Shown here: in pieces, positions 1-8,409 of the stretch
Position numbering within the stretch: the first letter of the stretch is position 1
Layout of the letters: each line of letters starts with the position of its first letter
Assembly (NCBI RefSeq): GCF_050717535.1
Contig: NZ_JBOITM010000068.1
Location: forward strand, 1 to 64,000
From: Clostridium_AD sp050717535
Lineage (GTDB): Bacteria; Bacillota; Clostridia; Clostridiales; Clostridiaceae
Direction of reading: 5' to 3'
DNA: 64,000 nt
The notes under the pieces: generated by a model
Seen by the model: only the letters and a program-made list of their open reading frames with translations
Database searches by the model: none
What the model was told of the DNA's origin: nothing
Program-made: the position numbers and the translations under genes

Positions 1-194
1 TTGCTATGCTCATTTTTATTAATTTACATTTTAAACAACAATAAATAAGCAATTCTAATGAACCTACGGTTTAAAACACTTTTTTTTAGGCTTTGTTAAA
101 TTAGCGATTAGTTTCCGAATTTACTCATTATAGCACTACAACCATCTAGTTTAAATAGAGGCTGAATTTACTTTAAAAGCCAATATATAATAGA

Positions 195-233
195 AAAACA
201 ACCTTGTAATTTATTAAGTTACAAGGTTGTTTT
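195..233 (-). terminator. intrinsic terminator of the DUF4041 gene
   Basis: A perfect 15-bp stem (195-209 with 219-233, 9-nt loop) lies about 30 bases past the minus-strand stop codon. A-runs on one side and T-runs on the other make it usable in both directions. Nothing gene-like is visible to its left (1-194). Confidence 0.85.
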
Positions 234-265
234 TCTTTAAATAATAAATTATTCTGCGCATTCCA

Positions 266-1429
266 CTATTCTAAAATTCGACTTTCTTCTTCTTCTTCTT
301 GTTCCTTCAATTTGTATTCATAAGCAAGATAAAGTTCTTCTAATTTAGTGTTGAAATATTTAGGAATTATTTTAACTTGAGTTAGATTACCCAGCTTATT
401 TAAATCTTCAAAAAACGATTTAATTCTGTTTTCTATTACTTCTATATTACTAAATTTCACCTTTTCAATAATAGAATCACACTCATCATTAAATATCCTC
501 AGAACTAGTTTAATCATATCCTCAGTCATATCCTCCACCAGTTCATTGCCTTCTTTTATACTACCATTAACAATCCATTGCTTAAATTCTATAGCTTCTT
601 TAGATTTAATCATGTCCTTTTGTTTCTCTCTTATATCCTGAAGCATTGTAGCACCTTTTACTGAATTCAATAAATTATATTGAGGCTTATAAATACCAAA
701 ATCTTGCATTGAAACCTCATCATCTATGTTTACTATTTGAGACTTTAAGTTTTCTATGCAATCTTTCAATTTATTATATTCTAAGTCAAGATTTTCAATG
801 GATTTTGTTTTTGTTTGAATTATAATTTCATACTCATCCGATTTATCTTGAAATTCATCAGCATTCAGTCTAGTTTGATCCTCATATTCTTTGGTCTTGA
901 GTTCAATAAAATCATCATATTCTATTTTTTTATCTTCAAGATCTTTTGCCTTTATTACTACTAAATTATCATACTCTTCAGTTTTGCTTTGAATTAATTC
1001 ATCGTACTCTGCAGATTTATCTTCAAGATTTTTTCCTTTTAGTCCGATTAAATTATCATATTCACTACTTTTAATCTCAATTAATTCCTCAAATTCTCTT
1101 GATTTGTCATCAAGTTCTTTACCTTTTAGCCCTATTAAATTATCATATTCATTTGATTTCTCTTCAAATTCTCTAGTTTGATACTCAGCTTGCTCCTTAT
1201 ATTCTATGTTAAGTTCTTCTATTGCTTTCCGTTTTGTTTCAATTAGATTATCGTATCCTTCTAGCTCCACTTCAAGATCTTTAGTTTTAGCTAAAATTTG
1301 GCTAAGGGCCATCTGAGATGGAGTTAGTTTTATATGTTTTAATCTTTTATTTTCCTCAACTAACCTTTCAAAATCAAGTTTATATTGCTTCGCGTTTAAA
1401 ACATCCTTAATAGATGTAAGTATTGCCAT
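266..1429 (-). CDS. coiled-coil DUF4041 protein without nuclease tail
   Basis: The 387-residue product is strongly charged and almost wholly helical. Residues of about 85-235 are built from a roughly 29-residue unit (an EYDNLIGLKGK block followed by an EYDELI block) repeated three to four times, a clear coiled coil. The last 130 residues, from the QDFGIYKPQY motif through the EKVKFSN and KLEELYLAYEY motifs, match what I know of DUF4041. In phage-linked and bacterial relatives DUF4041 is normally followed by a T5orf172/GIY-YIG-type domain; here the protein stops directly after it, at a TAG followed by a terminator. I chose the ATG at 1429, eight bases after GAGGAG, over an upstream GTG. Function unknown; DUF4041 assignment is from memory of the family. 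Confidence 0.75.
   Translation of the reverse strand: MAILTSIKDVLNAKQYKLDFERLVEENKRLKHIKLTPSQMALSQILAKTKDLEVELEGYDNLIETKRKAIEELNIEYKEQAEYQTREFEEKSNEYDNLIGLKGKELDDKSREFEELIEIKSSEYDNLIGLKGKNLEDKSAEYDELIQSKTEEYDNLVVIKAKDLEDKKIEYDDFIELKTKEYEDQTRLNADEFQDKSDEYEIIIQTKTKSIENLDLEYNKLKDCIENLKSQIVNIDDEVSMQDFGIYKPQYNLLNSVKGATMLQDIREKQKDMIKSKEAIEFKQWIVNGSIKEGNELVEDMTEDMIKLVLRIFNDECDSIIEKVKFSNIEVIENRIKSFFEDLNKLGNLTQVKIIPKYFNTKLEELYLAYEYKLKEQEEEEESRILE
820..1170 (-). repeat. internal ~87-bp coding repeats
   Basis: The coiled-coil part of the DUF4041 gene contains three to four degenerate copies of an 87-bp unit (29 codons), seen as recurring EYDNLIGLKGK and EYDxLI blocks. The period of 29 is four heptads plus one residue, so the stripe of the coiled coil drifts. 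Such repeats can expand or contract by slippage. Confidence 0.6.
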
Positions 1430-1510
1430 TGAAACCACTCCTCATAAATTTAATAGCTTACATTATACCATAAAATTTCAGATCATAAATATGGTAATGC
1501 CATCCAAAAA

Positions 1511-2539
1511 CTAATTGCTAAACAATCTAAGATCATTGATAAATGATTCAACCGCCTCTTGCTTTGTAGCCCAGGATGTTACTAAACGAATAGAAGAATT
1601 ATCCTCATCAATTTTTTGCCATATATAAAAAGCATACTTTTCTTGTAGCTTTTTAATTGTTTCATTAGGCAATATTGGGAATATTTGATTTGTTGGTGAC
1701 AGGATCAAAAATTTGTATCCACATGCACTAATACCTTTAGTTAACTGCTGTGCCATATCGTTAGCATGTTTTGCCAATTCTAGAAATAGATTATCTTTGA
1801 AAAGCTCCAAAAACTGTATACCAATTAACCTTCCCTTTGCAAGTAATCCACCCTTCTGCTTAATAAGAAATCTGAAATCTTCCTTAAGCGAATCTTTACG
1901 AATAACAAGAGCTTCTCCTAATAATGCACCATTTTTAGTTCCACCAATATAAAAAGCATCAGTTAATTTTGTCAAGTCTGAAAGCTCAATATCATTATCT
2001 TTTGAGCATAGTGCAGATCCAAGTCTGGCACCATCCATATATAAAATAAGGTTATTTTTCTTGCAACATTCACTTAAATCTTCCAATTCTTGTTTTTTAT
2101 AGACTGAGCCTATTTCTGTAGGATTTGAAATATAAACCATCTTAGGCTTTACCATATGCTCATCAGTATGCTCTTCTAATGCCATTTTTATATGAATAGG
2201 CTTAAGCTTCCCATCATCTACTTTAATTGAAATAATTTTATGACCAGTGGCTTCAATAGCTCCAGTTTCATGAACTAATACATGACCTGTATTTGCAGAA
2301 ATAACCGCTTCATGTGGTCTTAAAAAGGCAGAAATGACGGTAAGATTTGTTTGAGTTCCACCACAAAACAAATGAATATCAACATCATTACAGTTTAATT
2401 TATCCTTCAACAATGCAATTGCAGCTAGACAATACGAATCTTCTCCATACCCATCTGTCTGCTCCATATTTGATTTCATTAATGCTTTTAATATATTAGG
2501 ATGAGCTCCCTCGCTATAATCATTTTTAAAACTATACAT
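1511..2539 (-). CDS. ltaE: low-specificity L-threonine aldolase family PLP enzyme
   Basis: The 342-residue protein has the beta-eliminating lyase/threonine aldolase fold (PLP fold type I). It would cleave L-threonine or L-allo-threonine to glycine and acetaldehyde in the cytoplasm. Visible landmarks are the N-terminal NDYSEGAHP start, the GGTQTN turn near 60-65 that holds the cofactor phosphate, MDGAR (Asp169 contacts the pyridine nitrogen) and GGTKNG, where Lys202 should form the Schiff base. Length is normal. An AAAGGAG ribosome site precedes the ATG. It stands alone between a terminator-like hairpin and the DUF4041 gene. Exact substrate preference cannot be told from sequence. Confidence 0.85.
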   Translation of the reverse strand: MYSFKNDYSEGAHPNILKALMKSNMEQTDGYGEDSYCLAAIALLKDKLNCNDVDIHLFCGGTQTNLTVISAFLRPHEAVISANTGHVLVHETGAIEATGHKIISIKVDDGKLKPIHIKMALEEHTDEHMVKPKMVYISNPTEIGSVYKKQELEDLSECCKKNNLILYMDGARLGSALCSKDNDIELSDLTKLTDAFYIGGTKNGALLGEALVIRKDSLKEDFRFLIKQKGGLLAKGRLIGIQFLELFKDNLFLELAKHANDMAQQLTKGISACGYKFLILSPTNQIFPILPNETIKKLQEKYAFYIWQKIDEDNSSIRLVTSWATKQEAVESFINDLRLFSN

Positions 2540-2623
2540 TAGCTTTATGCTCCTTTCGTTATGTTAGCATTTATACTTCTCAAATTTTCTATAATAATCT
2601 TTTTCTATGTAGCTTACAATGTT

Positions 2624-2650
2624 ATTATACAACTTTTAAACAATGAACAA
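2624..2650 (-). promoter_or_regulatory. probable promoter of the threonine aldolase gene
   Basis: A perfect TATAAT (-10, plus-strand 2624-2629) lies upstream of ltaE. The best -35 match is TTGTTC at 2645-2650 with a short 15-bp spacer, so the -35 call is weak. Confidence 0.4.
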
Positions 2651-2654
2651 CATA

Positions 2655-2688
2655 AAAAGTACTATTCTCTTAACTGAACAGTACTTTT
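2655..2688 (-). terminator. possible terminator between symporter and ltaE
   Basis: Nine-base arms AAAAGTACT/AGTACTTTT (2655-2663, 2680-2688) with a 16-nt loop, followed on the minus strand by TTTTT. It would end the symporter transcript just before the ltaE promoter. Confidence 0.5.
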
Positions 2689-2724
2689 CATTCTATTACT
2701 TTATATAATTATAGCAATCGGCTA

Positions 2725-2850
2725 TTATTTTTTATTCATTAATCCTGCAAATTTTTTAATATTCTCTTCATGTATACTTAAAACATCCGTATTAATATTA
2801 ACTCTAACGGGCAAGATAGTTTTCGCATTTTTTATTTTTTTCATATTCAT
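2725..2850 (-). CDS. possible 41-residue peptide
   Basis: A short frame starting at ATG 2850 (a second ATG at 2844) encodes a lysine-rich 41-residue peptide with the motif ILPVRVNIN in the middle. It lies between the symporter stop and the hairpin at 2655-2688, so it would be on the symporter transcript. I see no good ribosome binding site and no family match. It may be a fragment of a lost gene or chance. Confidence 0.2.
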   Translation of the reverse strand: MNMKKIKNAKTILPVRVNINTDVLSIHEENIKKFAGLMNKK

Positions 2851-2886
2851 AATTTAAAATAATATATTAGGTTTTAAAAAGTACGT

Positions 2887-4089
2887 TTAAGCAACATTTT
2901 TTTTGTCCTTTGTAGTTTCATGTTGTTGTTCAAAAAGTTTATGTCCAGAAATCTTATTTATTAACACTGCAATTGCTCCATCACCAGTTATGTTACAAGC
3001 AGTACCAAAGCTATCTTGAGCTAGGTATAGAGCTATCATTAGGGATGTTAATTGCTCATTAAATCCAAGCATGCCTTGAAGTAGTCCAAGTGCTGCCATT
3101 ACAGCTCCACCAGGAACACCCGGTGCAGCAACCATTGTAACTCCTAAGGCCAAAATAAATCCAAAGAAAGTTCCGAAACTATAATTCATTCCATTTAACA
3201 TCATTATTGCAATGGAACAACTTACTATACTTATAGTACTGCCTGAAAGATGTATAGTTGCACAAAGTGGAACCACAAAGTCAGCCACTCCTTCACTCAC
3301 TCCATTTTTTTTAGTTTGAGCAAGTGTAACTGGAATAGTTGCTGCAGAGGATTGAGTTCCTATAGCTGTTAAATATGCAGGAATCATTGTTTTAATTAAT
3401 TTGAATGGATTAACACCAGCTATTGTTCCAGCAATTAAATACTGAAGAACAATTACTGTAAAGTGAAGTATAAGTACTAATACAAATACTTTTGAGAATA
3501 CTTTTAATATAGAAGCAACTTGTCCAGCATAAGTCATATTAGCAAAAGTTCCCATAATATATATAGGAAGTAATGGAATTACTATACCAGTAATCAGTTT
3601 AGTAATAATATCTTGAAATTCTTTCATAACACCCTTTATTACAGTAGATTTTATCACAGCAATTCCTATACCTAATGTAAATGCAAGAACTAATGCTGTC
3701 ATTACATCCATTATTGGCGGTATTTTAACATTAATAAATGCTTTAGCGAGCTCTCCTTTACCAAAACCTGCTCCTAGTGATCCAGGTTCTAAAAATATTG
3801 GAAGAATAGTATCATTAGCAAAAAATGCTAGTGTTCCGGCAAGTACACTAGATGCATATGCTATTCCAGCTGTTATAGCTAGAATCTTACCAGCTCCAGC
3901 ACCAAGATCCCCTATACCAGGCGCCACAAATCCTATAATTATAAGTGGTATAGCAAATCCTAAAAATTGCCCGAATAATCCATTAAATGTTGCAAAAAGC
4001 CTTATCCCTGTTTCAGGAAGTATACTTCCTAAAATGATACCTAAGATAATAGCTATAATAAGTCTAGGAAGTAACCCTATTTTTTTCAT
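2887..4089 (-). CDS. dicarboxylate/amino acid:cation symporter (DAACS family)
   Basis: The 400-residue membrane protein has the sodium:dicarboxylate symporter pattern: about eight hydrophobic segments with two re-entrant loops, a serine-rich GTQSSAATIPVTLAQ stretch near 240-255 (HP1) and the AAPGVPGGAVMA motif near 325 (HP2) that form the substrate and sodium sites. It should bring glutamate, aspartate, serine/threonine or C4-dicarboxylates into the cell with Na+ or H+. The last 15 residues are charged. An AAGGAGGAAT site precedes the ATG. It is transcribed alone. Which substrate it takes is not decidable here; the neighbouring threonine aldolase is only a weak hint toward serine/threonine. 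Confidence 0.85.
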   Translation of the reverse strand: MKKIGLLPRLIIAIILGIILGSILPETGIRLFATFNGLFGQFLGFAIPLIIIGFVAPGIGDLGAGAGKILAITAGIAYASSVLAGTLAFFANDTILPIFLEPGSLGAGFGKGELAKAFINVKIPPIMDVMTALVLAFTLGIGIAVIKSTVIKGVMKEFQDIITKLITGIVIPLLPIYIMGTFANMTYAGQVASILKVFSKVFVLVLILHFTVIVLQYLIAGTIAGVNPFKLIKTMIPAYLTAIGTQSSAATIPVTLAQTKKNGVSEGVADFVVPLCATIHLSGSTISIVSCSIAIMMLNGMNYSFGTFFGFILALGVTMVAAPGVPGGAVMAALGLLQGMLGFNEQLTSLMIALYLAQDSFGTACNITGDGAIAVLINKISGHKLFEQQHETTKDKKNVA

Positions 4090-4337
4090 TTTTATTCCTC
4101 CTTGTAAAATCTAGTTATAAGCTTTAATAAGAAACCATATATAAATATATCCAATAATTTCTTTACTTATCTTTTTTACCTGTGAAGACGTTTTCTATTA
4201 CCCAAAAATAATATTCTTAAATGTTGCGTAACCTATAGTAACATTATATAACCCTTTGATGGTTTTATCAATGTTAATAAACACAACCAGTACTCATTAA
4301 GCTGATTCACCTTAATAATTCTCCATATATTTCATGG

Positions 4338-4366
4338 TTGCACTGGCTTTTAGAATAAACTATAAT
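4338..4366 (+). promoter_or_regulatory. sigma-A promoter of the RHH/DUF1413 gene
   Basis: TTGCAC and TATAAT are separated by exactly 17 bp. Transcription would start near 4373, giving a leader of only about 14 bases that consists almost entirely of the AGAGGTGG ribosome site. Confidence 0.75.
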
Positions 4367-4386
4367 GTGAACAGAGGTGGTTCAAA

Positions 4387-4818
4387 ATGCAGGAATTAAA
4401 TGTACGTATACGTTTAGCAGAAAGTGAGCTAAAATTACTAGAACATCTTACAAAGATAAAGGGTTATTCGGGCATAAGTCAATTTTTAGCTGAAATTATT
4501 AGAAATGAAATTAAAACTATTAGTGAGGATGAAAAAAATATGATATTACAAAATAATCTTACTGAGGATGATATACTAAATTTAATTAAAGCAAACATAA
4601 ATCATATTAGTGGTAATTTTCAATTTGCAGACCTTTTAACAGAGTTTTGGAGTAATGTATCTTTATCACAACGCAAGAAGATTGGTAGACTTTTTAGACG
4701 TATGGTAGATAATAACGAATTCTTAGGTGTTAAATTTTTAGGACCTAATTCTTCCGGTATTGCTCTATACAAGAAAGATAGTAATATAAAAAAAGAGCAC
4801 CCTCTATCATTGTCCTAG
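4387..4818 (+). CDS. ribbon-helix-helix-like protein with DUF1413 domain
   Basis: The 143-residue protein has two parts. Residues 1-50 (LNVRIRLAESELKLLEHL, then a GISQFLAEIIRNEI helix) resemble a ribbon-helix-helix DNA-binding unit. Residues of about 75-132 (FADLLTEFWSNVSLSQRKKIGRLFRRMV, then GVKFLGPNSSGIALYKK) resemble DUF1413, a short domain found in plasmid and chromosomal genes of Firmicutes. It is probably a small DNA-binding regulator, but no target is evident. It is the only plus-strand gene in the first 11 kb and its last codons form the left arm of its own terminator. Confidence 0.65.
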   Translation: MQELNVRIRLAESELKLLEHLTKIKGYSGISQFLAEIIRNEIKTISEDEKNMILQNNLTEDDILNLIKANINHISGNFQFADLLTEFWSNVSLSQRKKIGRLFRRMVDNNEFLGVKFLGPNSSGIALYKKDSNIKKEHPLSLS

Positions 4819-4836
4819 AATAGAGTTGCTCTTTTT
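4790..4836. terminator. bidirectional terminator shared by convergent genes
   Basis: Arms at 4790-4807 and 4820-4836 pair over about 16 bp with one small bulge (AAAAAGAGCA... with ...TGCTCTTTTT). The left arm overlaps the last codons and stop of the DUF1413 gene. It lies 40 bases past the livF stop on the other strand, so it can serve both. Confidence 0.85.
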
Positions 4837-4875
4837 AATATTAAAATCATAGGAATCACTTCAATACCATTATAC

Positions 4876-5595
4876 TTACACCTTAACACTTTCCCCTAAA
4901 TAAGCCTTCTTTACATCCTCATTACACAATAGGTCTTTTCCACTTCCCTTAATAGTAATTCGCCCCGTTTCAATTACATACCCTATATCTGCAATTTTTA
5001 GAGCAGCATTGGCATTTTGTTCAATTAGAAGAATAGTTACACCTTGCTTATTAATCTCTTTAATAATATTAAAAACGTCCTTAATAATTAATGGCGCTAG
5101 CCCCAAAGAAGGTTCATCCATCATTAGTAACTTTGGCCTTGACATTAATGCTCTTCCTATTGCAAGCATTTGTTGTTCTCCACCTGATAGTGTCCCTCCT
5201 TGTTGCCAAATTCTTTCCTTTAATCTAGGGAAAAGAGTATATACCCATTCCATATCTTCTTTAATTTCCTTTTCATCTTTTCTTGAAAATGCGCCTAATT
5301 TTAGGTTCTCAAGTACTGTAAGATCTCCAAAAATTCTTCTTCCCTCTGGAACCAACGTAATTCCATGTCTTACTATATTTTGAGGTTTAATCAACATCAA
5401 ATCACTATCTAAATATTGAATCTTTCCACTTTTAGGTTTAACTAATCCTACTATAGAACGAAGCATAGTGCTTTTTCCAGCGCCATTGGCACCTACTAAA
5501 GTTACAATTTTACCTTCTTCAACTTCAATACTTGATCCTCTTAAAGCTTGAATCCCACCATAAGAAACTACTAGATCATCAATTTTAAGCATCAT
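4876..5595 (-). CDS. livF: branched-chain amino acid ABC transporter ATPase LivF
   Basis: This is one of the two cytoplasmic ATPases of a Liv-type importer. Walker A GANGAGKS is at residues 35-42, the signature LSGGEQQ at 136-142 and Walker B with MDEP at 159-162, all intact. The length of 239 is typical for LivF, which lacks the extra loops of LivG. I place the start at the ATG behind GGTGAG (5595); a second ATG follows directly (5592). The start lies inside the 3' end of livG, so the two are translationally coupled. Last gene of livKHMGF, followed by a terminator. Confidence 0.92.
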   Translation of the reverse strand: MMLKIDDLVVSYGGIQALRGSSIEVEEGKIVTLVGANGAGKSTMLRSIVGLVKPKSGKIQYLDSDLMLIKPQNIVRHGITLVPEGRRIFGDLTVLENLKLGAFSRKDEKEIKEDMEWVYTLFPRLKERIWQQGGTLSGGEQQMLAIGRALMSRPKLLMMDEPSLGLAPLIIKDVFNIIKEINKQGVTILLIEQNANAALKIADIGYVIETGRITIKGSGKDLLCNEDVKKAYLGESVKV

Positions 5596-6382
5596 CTTCA
5601 CTCACCCCCAAATATGCTTGTATAACCCTTTCGTTATTTTGGATATCATAAGGAGTTCCTTCTGCTATAGTCACACCATAGTCAAGGACGTAGATTCTAT
5701 CAGATATTCCCATTACAACCTGCATGTGATGTTCTATCATAAATATAGTTAAGTTAAACTCATCTCTAATCTGTTTAATAAAACGTGTTAAATCTTCCGT
5801 TTCTTTTGGATTCATACCTGCTGCTGGTTCATCTAGAAGCAAAACTTCTGGGCTGGTCGCCATTGCTCTAGCAATTTCTAATCTTCTTTGCTTTCCATAA
5901 GGAAGAGAGTGTGCCTTATCATCCTTTTGATCTAATAAGCCTACTTTTTCAAGCAAGTTAAGAGACTTTTCCATCATTGTCTTTTCTTCTCTCTTGTATT
6001 TTGGGAGTCTACCAATTGCTTCCATAAAATTCGATTTGATATTTAAATGATTTGCAATTAGAACATTGTCAAGCACCGTTAAATCTTTAAATAATCTTAT
6101 ATTTTGAAAAGTTCTAGCAATTCCTGTTTTAGTAATTAAATCTGGCCTCATTCCAGTAATATCTCTATTATTAAAATTAATTTTCCCTTCAGTTGGCTTG
6201 TACACACCAGTAACCATATTAAAAACTGTAGTTTTTCCAGCACCATTGGGGCCAATTAATGCCACAATTTCTCCTTTATTTAAAGTAAGGTTAAAATCTT
6301 TTACTGCAGTTACTCCTCCAAATTGCATCTTTACATCTTCTATTTTTAATACCGTGTTTAATCCTTCTTTTACTTCTGACAT
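5585..6382 (-). CDS. livG: branched-chain amino acid ABC transporter ATPase LivG
   Basis: The 265-residue ATPase has Walker A GPNGAGKTT at 44-52, the LivG-type signature LPYGKQRRLE in place of LSGGQ near residue 160, and Walker B LLLDEPAAGMNP. The GMNP tail and the C-terminal VIQAYLG helix are hallmarks of LivG rather than LivF. It pairs with LivF under the LivH/LivM permeases to drive uptake of leucine, isoleucine, valine or related amino acids. A strong AAGGAGG lies before the ATG, which touches the livM stop. Confidence 0.93.
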   Translation of the reverse strand: MSEVKEGLNTVLKIEDVKMQFGGVTAVKDFNLTLNKGEIVALIGPNGAGKTTVFNMVTGVYKPTEGKINFNNRDITGMRPDLITKTGIARTFQNIRLFKDLTVLDNVLIANHLNIKSNFMEAIGRLPKYKREEKTMMEKSLNLLEKVGLLDQKDDKAHSLPYGKQRRLEIARAMATSPEVLLLDEPAAGMNPKETEDLTRFIKQIRDEFNLTIFMIEHHMQVVMGISDRIYVLDYGVTIAEGTPYDIQNNERVIQAYLGVSEDDA

Positions 6383-7434
6383 TATTTATCGCCTCCTTTT
6401 TCAGATGGCTTTCTGCTAAATATACCAATTATTTTGTCAAAGCTAAACTCTTTGGTACCCATAAGCCCATGCCTAAAAAAGATGACTACCAGCATCAAGA
6501 GTGCTGAAAATACTACCATTCTAAGACCAGGGATTCCTTGAATTGTTATAAATCCAAAATTCATGGACTCATCGAGAAATCTTAATGCCTCTCCTGCAAT
6601 TGTTACAATGAAAGCAGCAATAATTGATCCTGTGATACTGCCCATACCACCAAGTACGATAATAAGAAGTATATTAAAGGTTAAGATGAACCTAAACATA
6701 AGTGGGTCTATTGTACCTAACAAATTTCCTAAAAGTCCACCACCTATGCCTGCAAAAAATGCACCAATTGTAAATGCCAATACCTTATGTTTAAACAAAT
6801 TTATTCCCATACTTTCTGCTGCTATCTCATCTTCTCTTATTGCTTTTAGTGCTCTTCCATAGGAACTATTTATGAGAGAAGCGATGATTATAACCGTAAC
6901 AGCAGCCGTTCCAAAAGTCCACCATATGTTTGTGGTGTTTGGAATTCCTTTGAGTCCTAAGGCTCCATTTGTTAATGTTTGTGTATTGGTAAACACAACC
7001 CTTATAATTTCTGAAAACCCTAAGGTTGCAATGGCCAAATAATCTCCTTTTAATCTAAGCACTGGTGTTGCAATCATGTATCCCACAAAAGCTGAAACAA
7101 ATCCTGCAATAATCAATGCTGGGAAAAATGGCAGTGTTAAATTTGCTAGTGGTTTAATTATAGGTGCTAAGAAAAAATTTTGAGCCTTCATGTTTGCTGA
7201 CATTGTGAGCAGTGCCGTAGTATATGCTCCCACTGCCATAAAACCAGCATGTCCTAGTGAAAAGAGTCCTGTAAAACCATTTACCAAATTCATACTTAGT
7301 GCAAGTATTACATAAATAGCACATAAATTTAATATTCTCGTATTATAAGCATCCAAATTTTTGTCTATAAAAAATAATACTACTATTAAAATCAGCATAG
7401 AAATTATAGTTAAAATAATATTTCTCTTTTTCAT
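6382..7434 (-). CDS. livM: branched-chain amino acid ABC transporter permease LivM
   Basis: A 350-residue integral membrane protein with eight to nine hydrophobic helices. It shows family motifs SLGHAGFMAVGAYTTAL near residue 60, LRLKGDYLAIATLGFSEI near 125 and the EAA-like cytoplasmic loop SSYGRALKAIREDEIAAESMG near 190, where the ATPases dock. It forms the pore with LivH. GAGAAGGTG precedes the ATG. The gene starts 3 bases after livH and overlaps livG by one base, so the operon is tightly packed. Confidence 0.93.
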   Translation of the reverse strand: MKKRNIILTIISMLILIVVLFFIDKNLDAYNTRILNLCAIYVILALSMNLVNGFTGLFSLGHAGFMAVGAYTTALLTMSANMKAQNFFLAPIIKPLANLTLPFFPALIIAGFVSAFVGYMIATPVLRLKGDYLAIATLGFSEIIRVVFTNTQTLTNGALGLKGIPNTTNIWWTFGTAAVTVIIIASLINSSYGRALKAIREDEIAAESMGINLFKHKVLAFTIGAFFAGIGGGLLGNLLGTIDPLMFRFILTFNILLIIVLGGMGSITGSIIAAFIVTIAGEALRFLDESMNFGFITIQGIPGLRMVVFSALLMLVVIFFRHGLMGTKEFSFDKIIGIFSRKPSEKGGDK

Positions 7435-7437
7435 ATT

Positions 7438-8331
7438 CTACACCTTCTCCGATATTTTTTCGCCCATAATACCTGTTGGCTTAAGTAGTAATATAACAAT
7501 AAGCATTATAAAAGCAAAGGCATCTCTATATCCTGATAGATTTTGAAAAAATGCAACAAGCATAATTTCACCTATGCCTAGAATAAAGCCTCCAATAACA
7601 GCACCTTTAATGTTTCCTATTCCTCCAATAACTGCCGCTATAAAGCATTTTAATCCCGGCATAACACCCATAAGTGGAAGAAGAGATGGAAACTTAAGTG
7701 CCCACAATAATGCTCCCACCGATGCAAGCATAGATCCAATTCCAAAAGTAAATGAAATCGTTTTATTTACATCTATCCCCATAAGTCCAGCTGTTTCATA
7801 ATCTTTTGAAACAGCTCTCATAGCCATTCCACTCTTTGTATGATTAATCAAATATAATAGTAAATATAATAAAACAAATGTAACTACAGGGATAACAAAA
7901 GTCAATCTTTGTACAGATACGTTTCCAATTTGAACCATTTTATCAAAAATATCTGGTGTTGGAAATGCTTTTGGTATTCCTCCAAACAAAACAATAGCTA
8001 CATTTTCTAAAAGAAAAGAGGCTCCAATTGCAGAAATCATAATTGAAATTTTAGGTGCTCCTCTAAGAGGTCTGTATGCCGCTTTTTCAATTAACATCCC
8101 CAGTGCACCCGTCAAAATTATTGCTATTATAAAAGAAAAATACCAAGGTAACATAAAGGTAGTTACTCCATAAAAAGCAAAGTATGTTGCCATCATAAAA
8201 ATATCACCATGGGCAAAATTGATAAGCCTTAATATTCCATAAACCATTGTATATCCAATTGCAATCAGTGCATACAAACTACCAAGAGAAATCCCGTTAG
8301 TTAGATGTTGCAAGAATGTATCTAAAGTCAT
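7438..8331 (-). CDS. livH: branched-chain amino acid ABC transporter permease LivH
   Basis: A 297-residue membrane permease with about eight helices and motifs LNGISLGSLYALIAIGYTMVYG-type at the N-terminus (here NGISLGSLYALIAIGYTMVYG split by helix 1), NFAHGDIFMM, and the docking loop KSGMAMRAVSKDYETAGLMG near residue 175. I moved the start to the ATG at 8331 because GGGGGAGG lies seven bases before it; the upstream in-frame start would place this ribosome site inside the coding region. A hairpin between livK and livH probably lowers readthrough, so binding protein is made in excess. Confidence 0.92.
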   Translation of the reverse strand: MTLDTFLQHLTNGISLGSLYALIAIGYTMVYGILRLINFAHGDIFMMATYFAFYGVTTFMLPWYFSFIIAIILTGALGMLIEKAAYRPLRGAPKISIMISAIGASFLLENVAIVLFGGIPKAFPTPDIFDKMVQIGNVSVQRLTFVIPVVTFVLLYLLLYLINHTKSGMAMRAVSKDYETAGLMGIDVNKTISFTFGIGSMLASVGALLWALKFPSLLPLMGVMPGLKCFIAAVIGGIGNIKGAVIGGFILGIGEIMLVAFFQNLSGYRDAFAFIMLIVILLLKPTGIMGEKISEKV

Positions 8332-8359
8332 ATGTCCTCCCCCTTGTACTATTATTAAG

Positions 8360-8399
8360 AACAATACGCTTCACACCATTTTGATGGAAGCGTATTGTT
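8360..8399 (-). terminator. attenuating hairpin between livK and livH
   Basis: Perfect 13-bp arms (8360-8372 and 8387-8399, AACAATACGCTTC) enclose a 14-nt loop with its own short CCA/TGG pair. It lies between the stop of livK and the start of livH. A partial terminator or mRNA-stabilising hairpin here is typical of operons that need more binding protein than permease. Confidence 0.75.
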
Positions 8400-8409
8400 T
8401 TCCGTGCTA

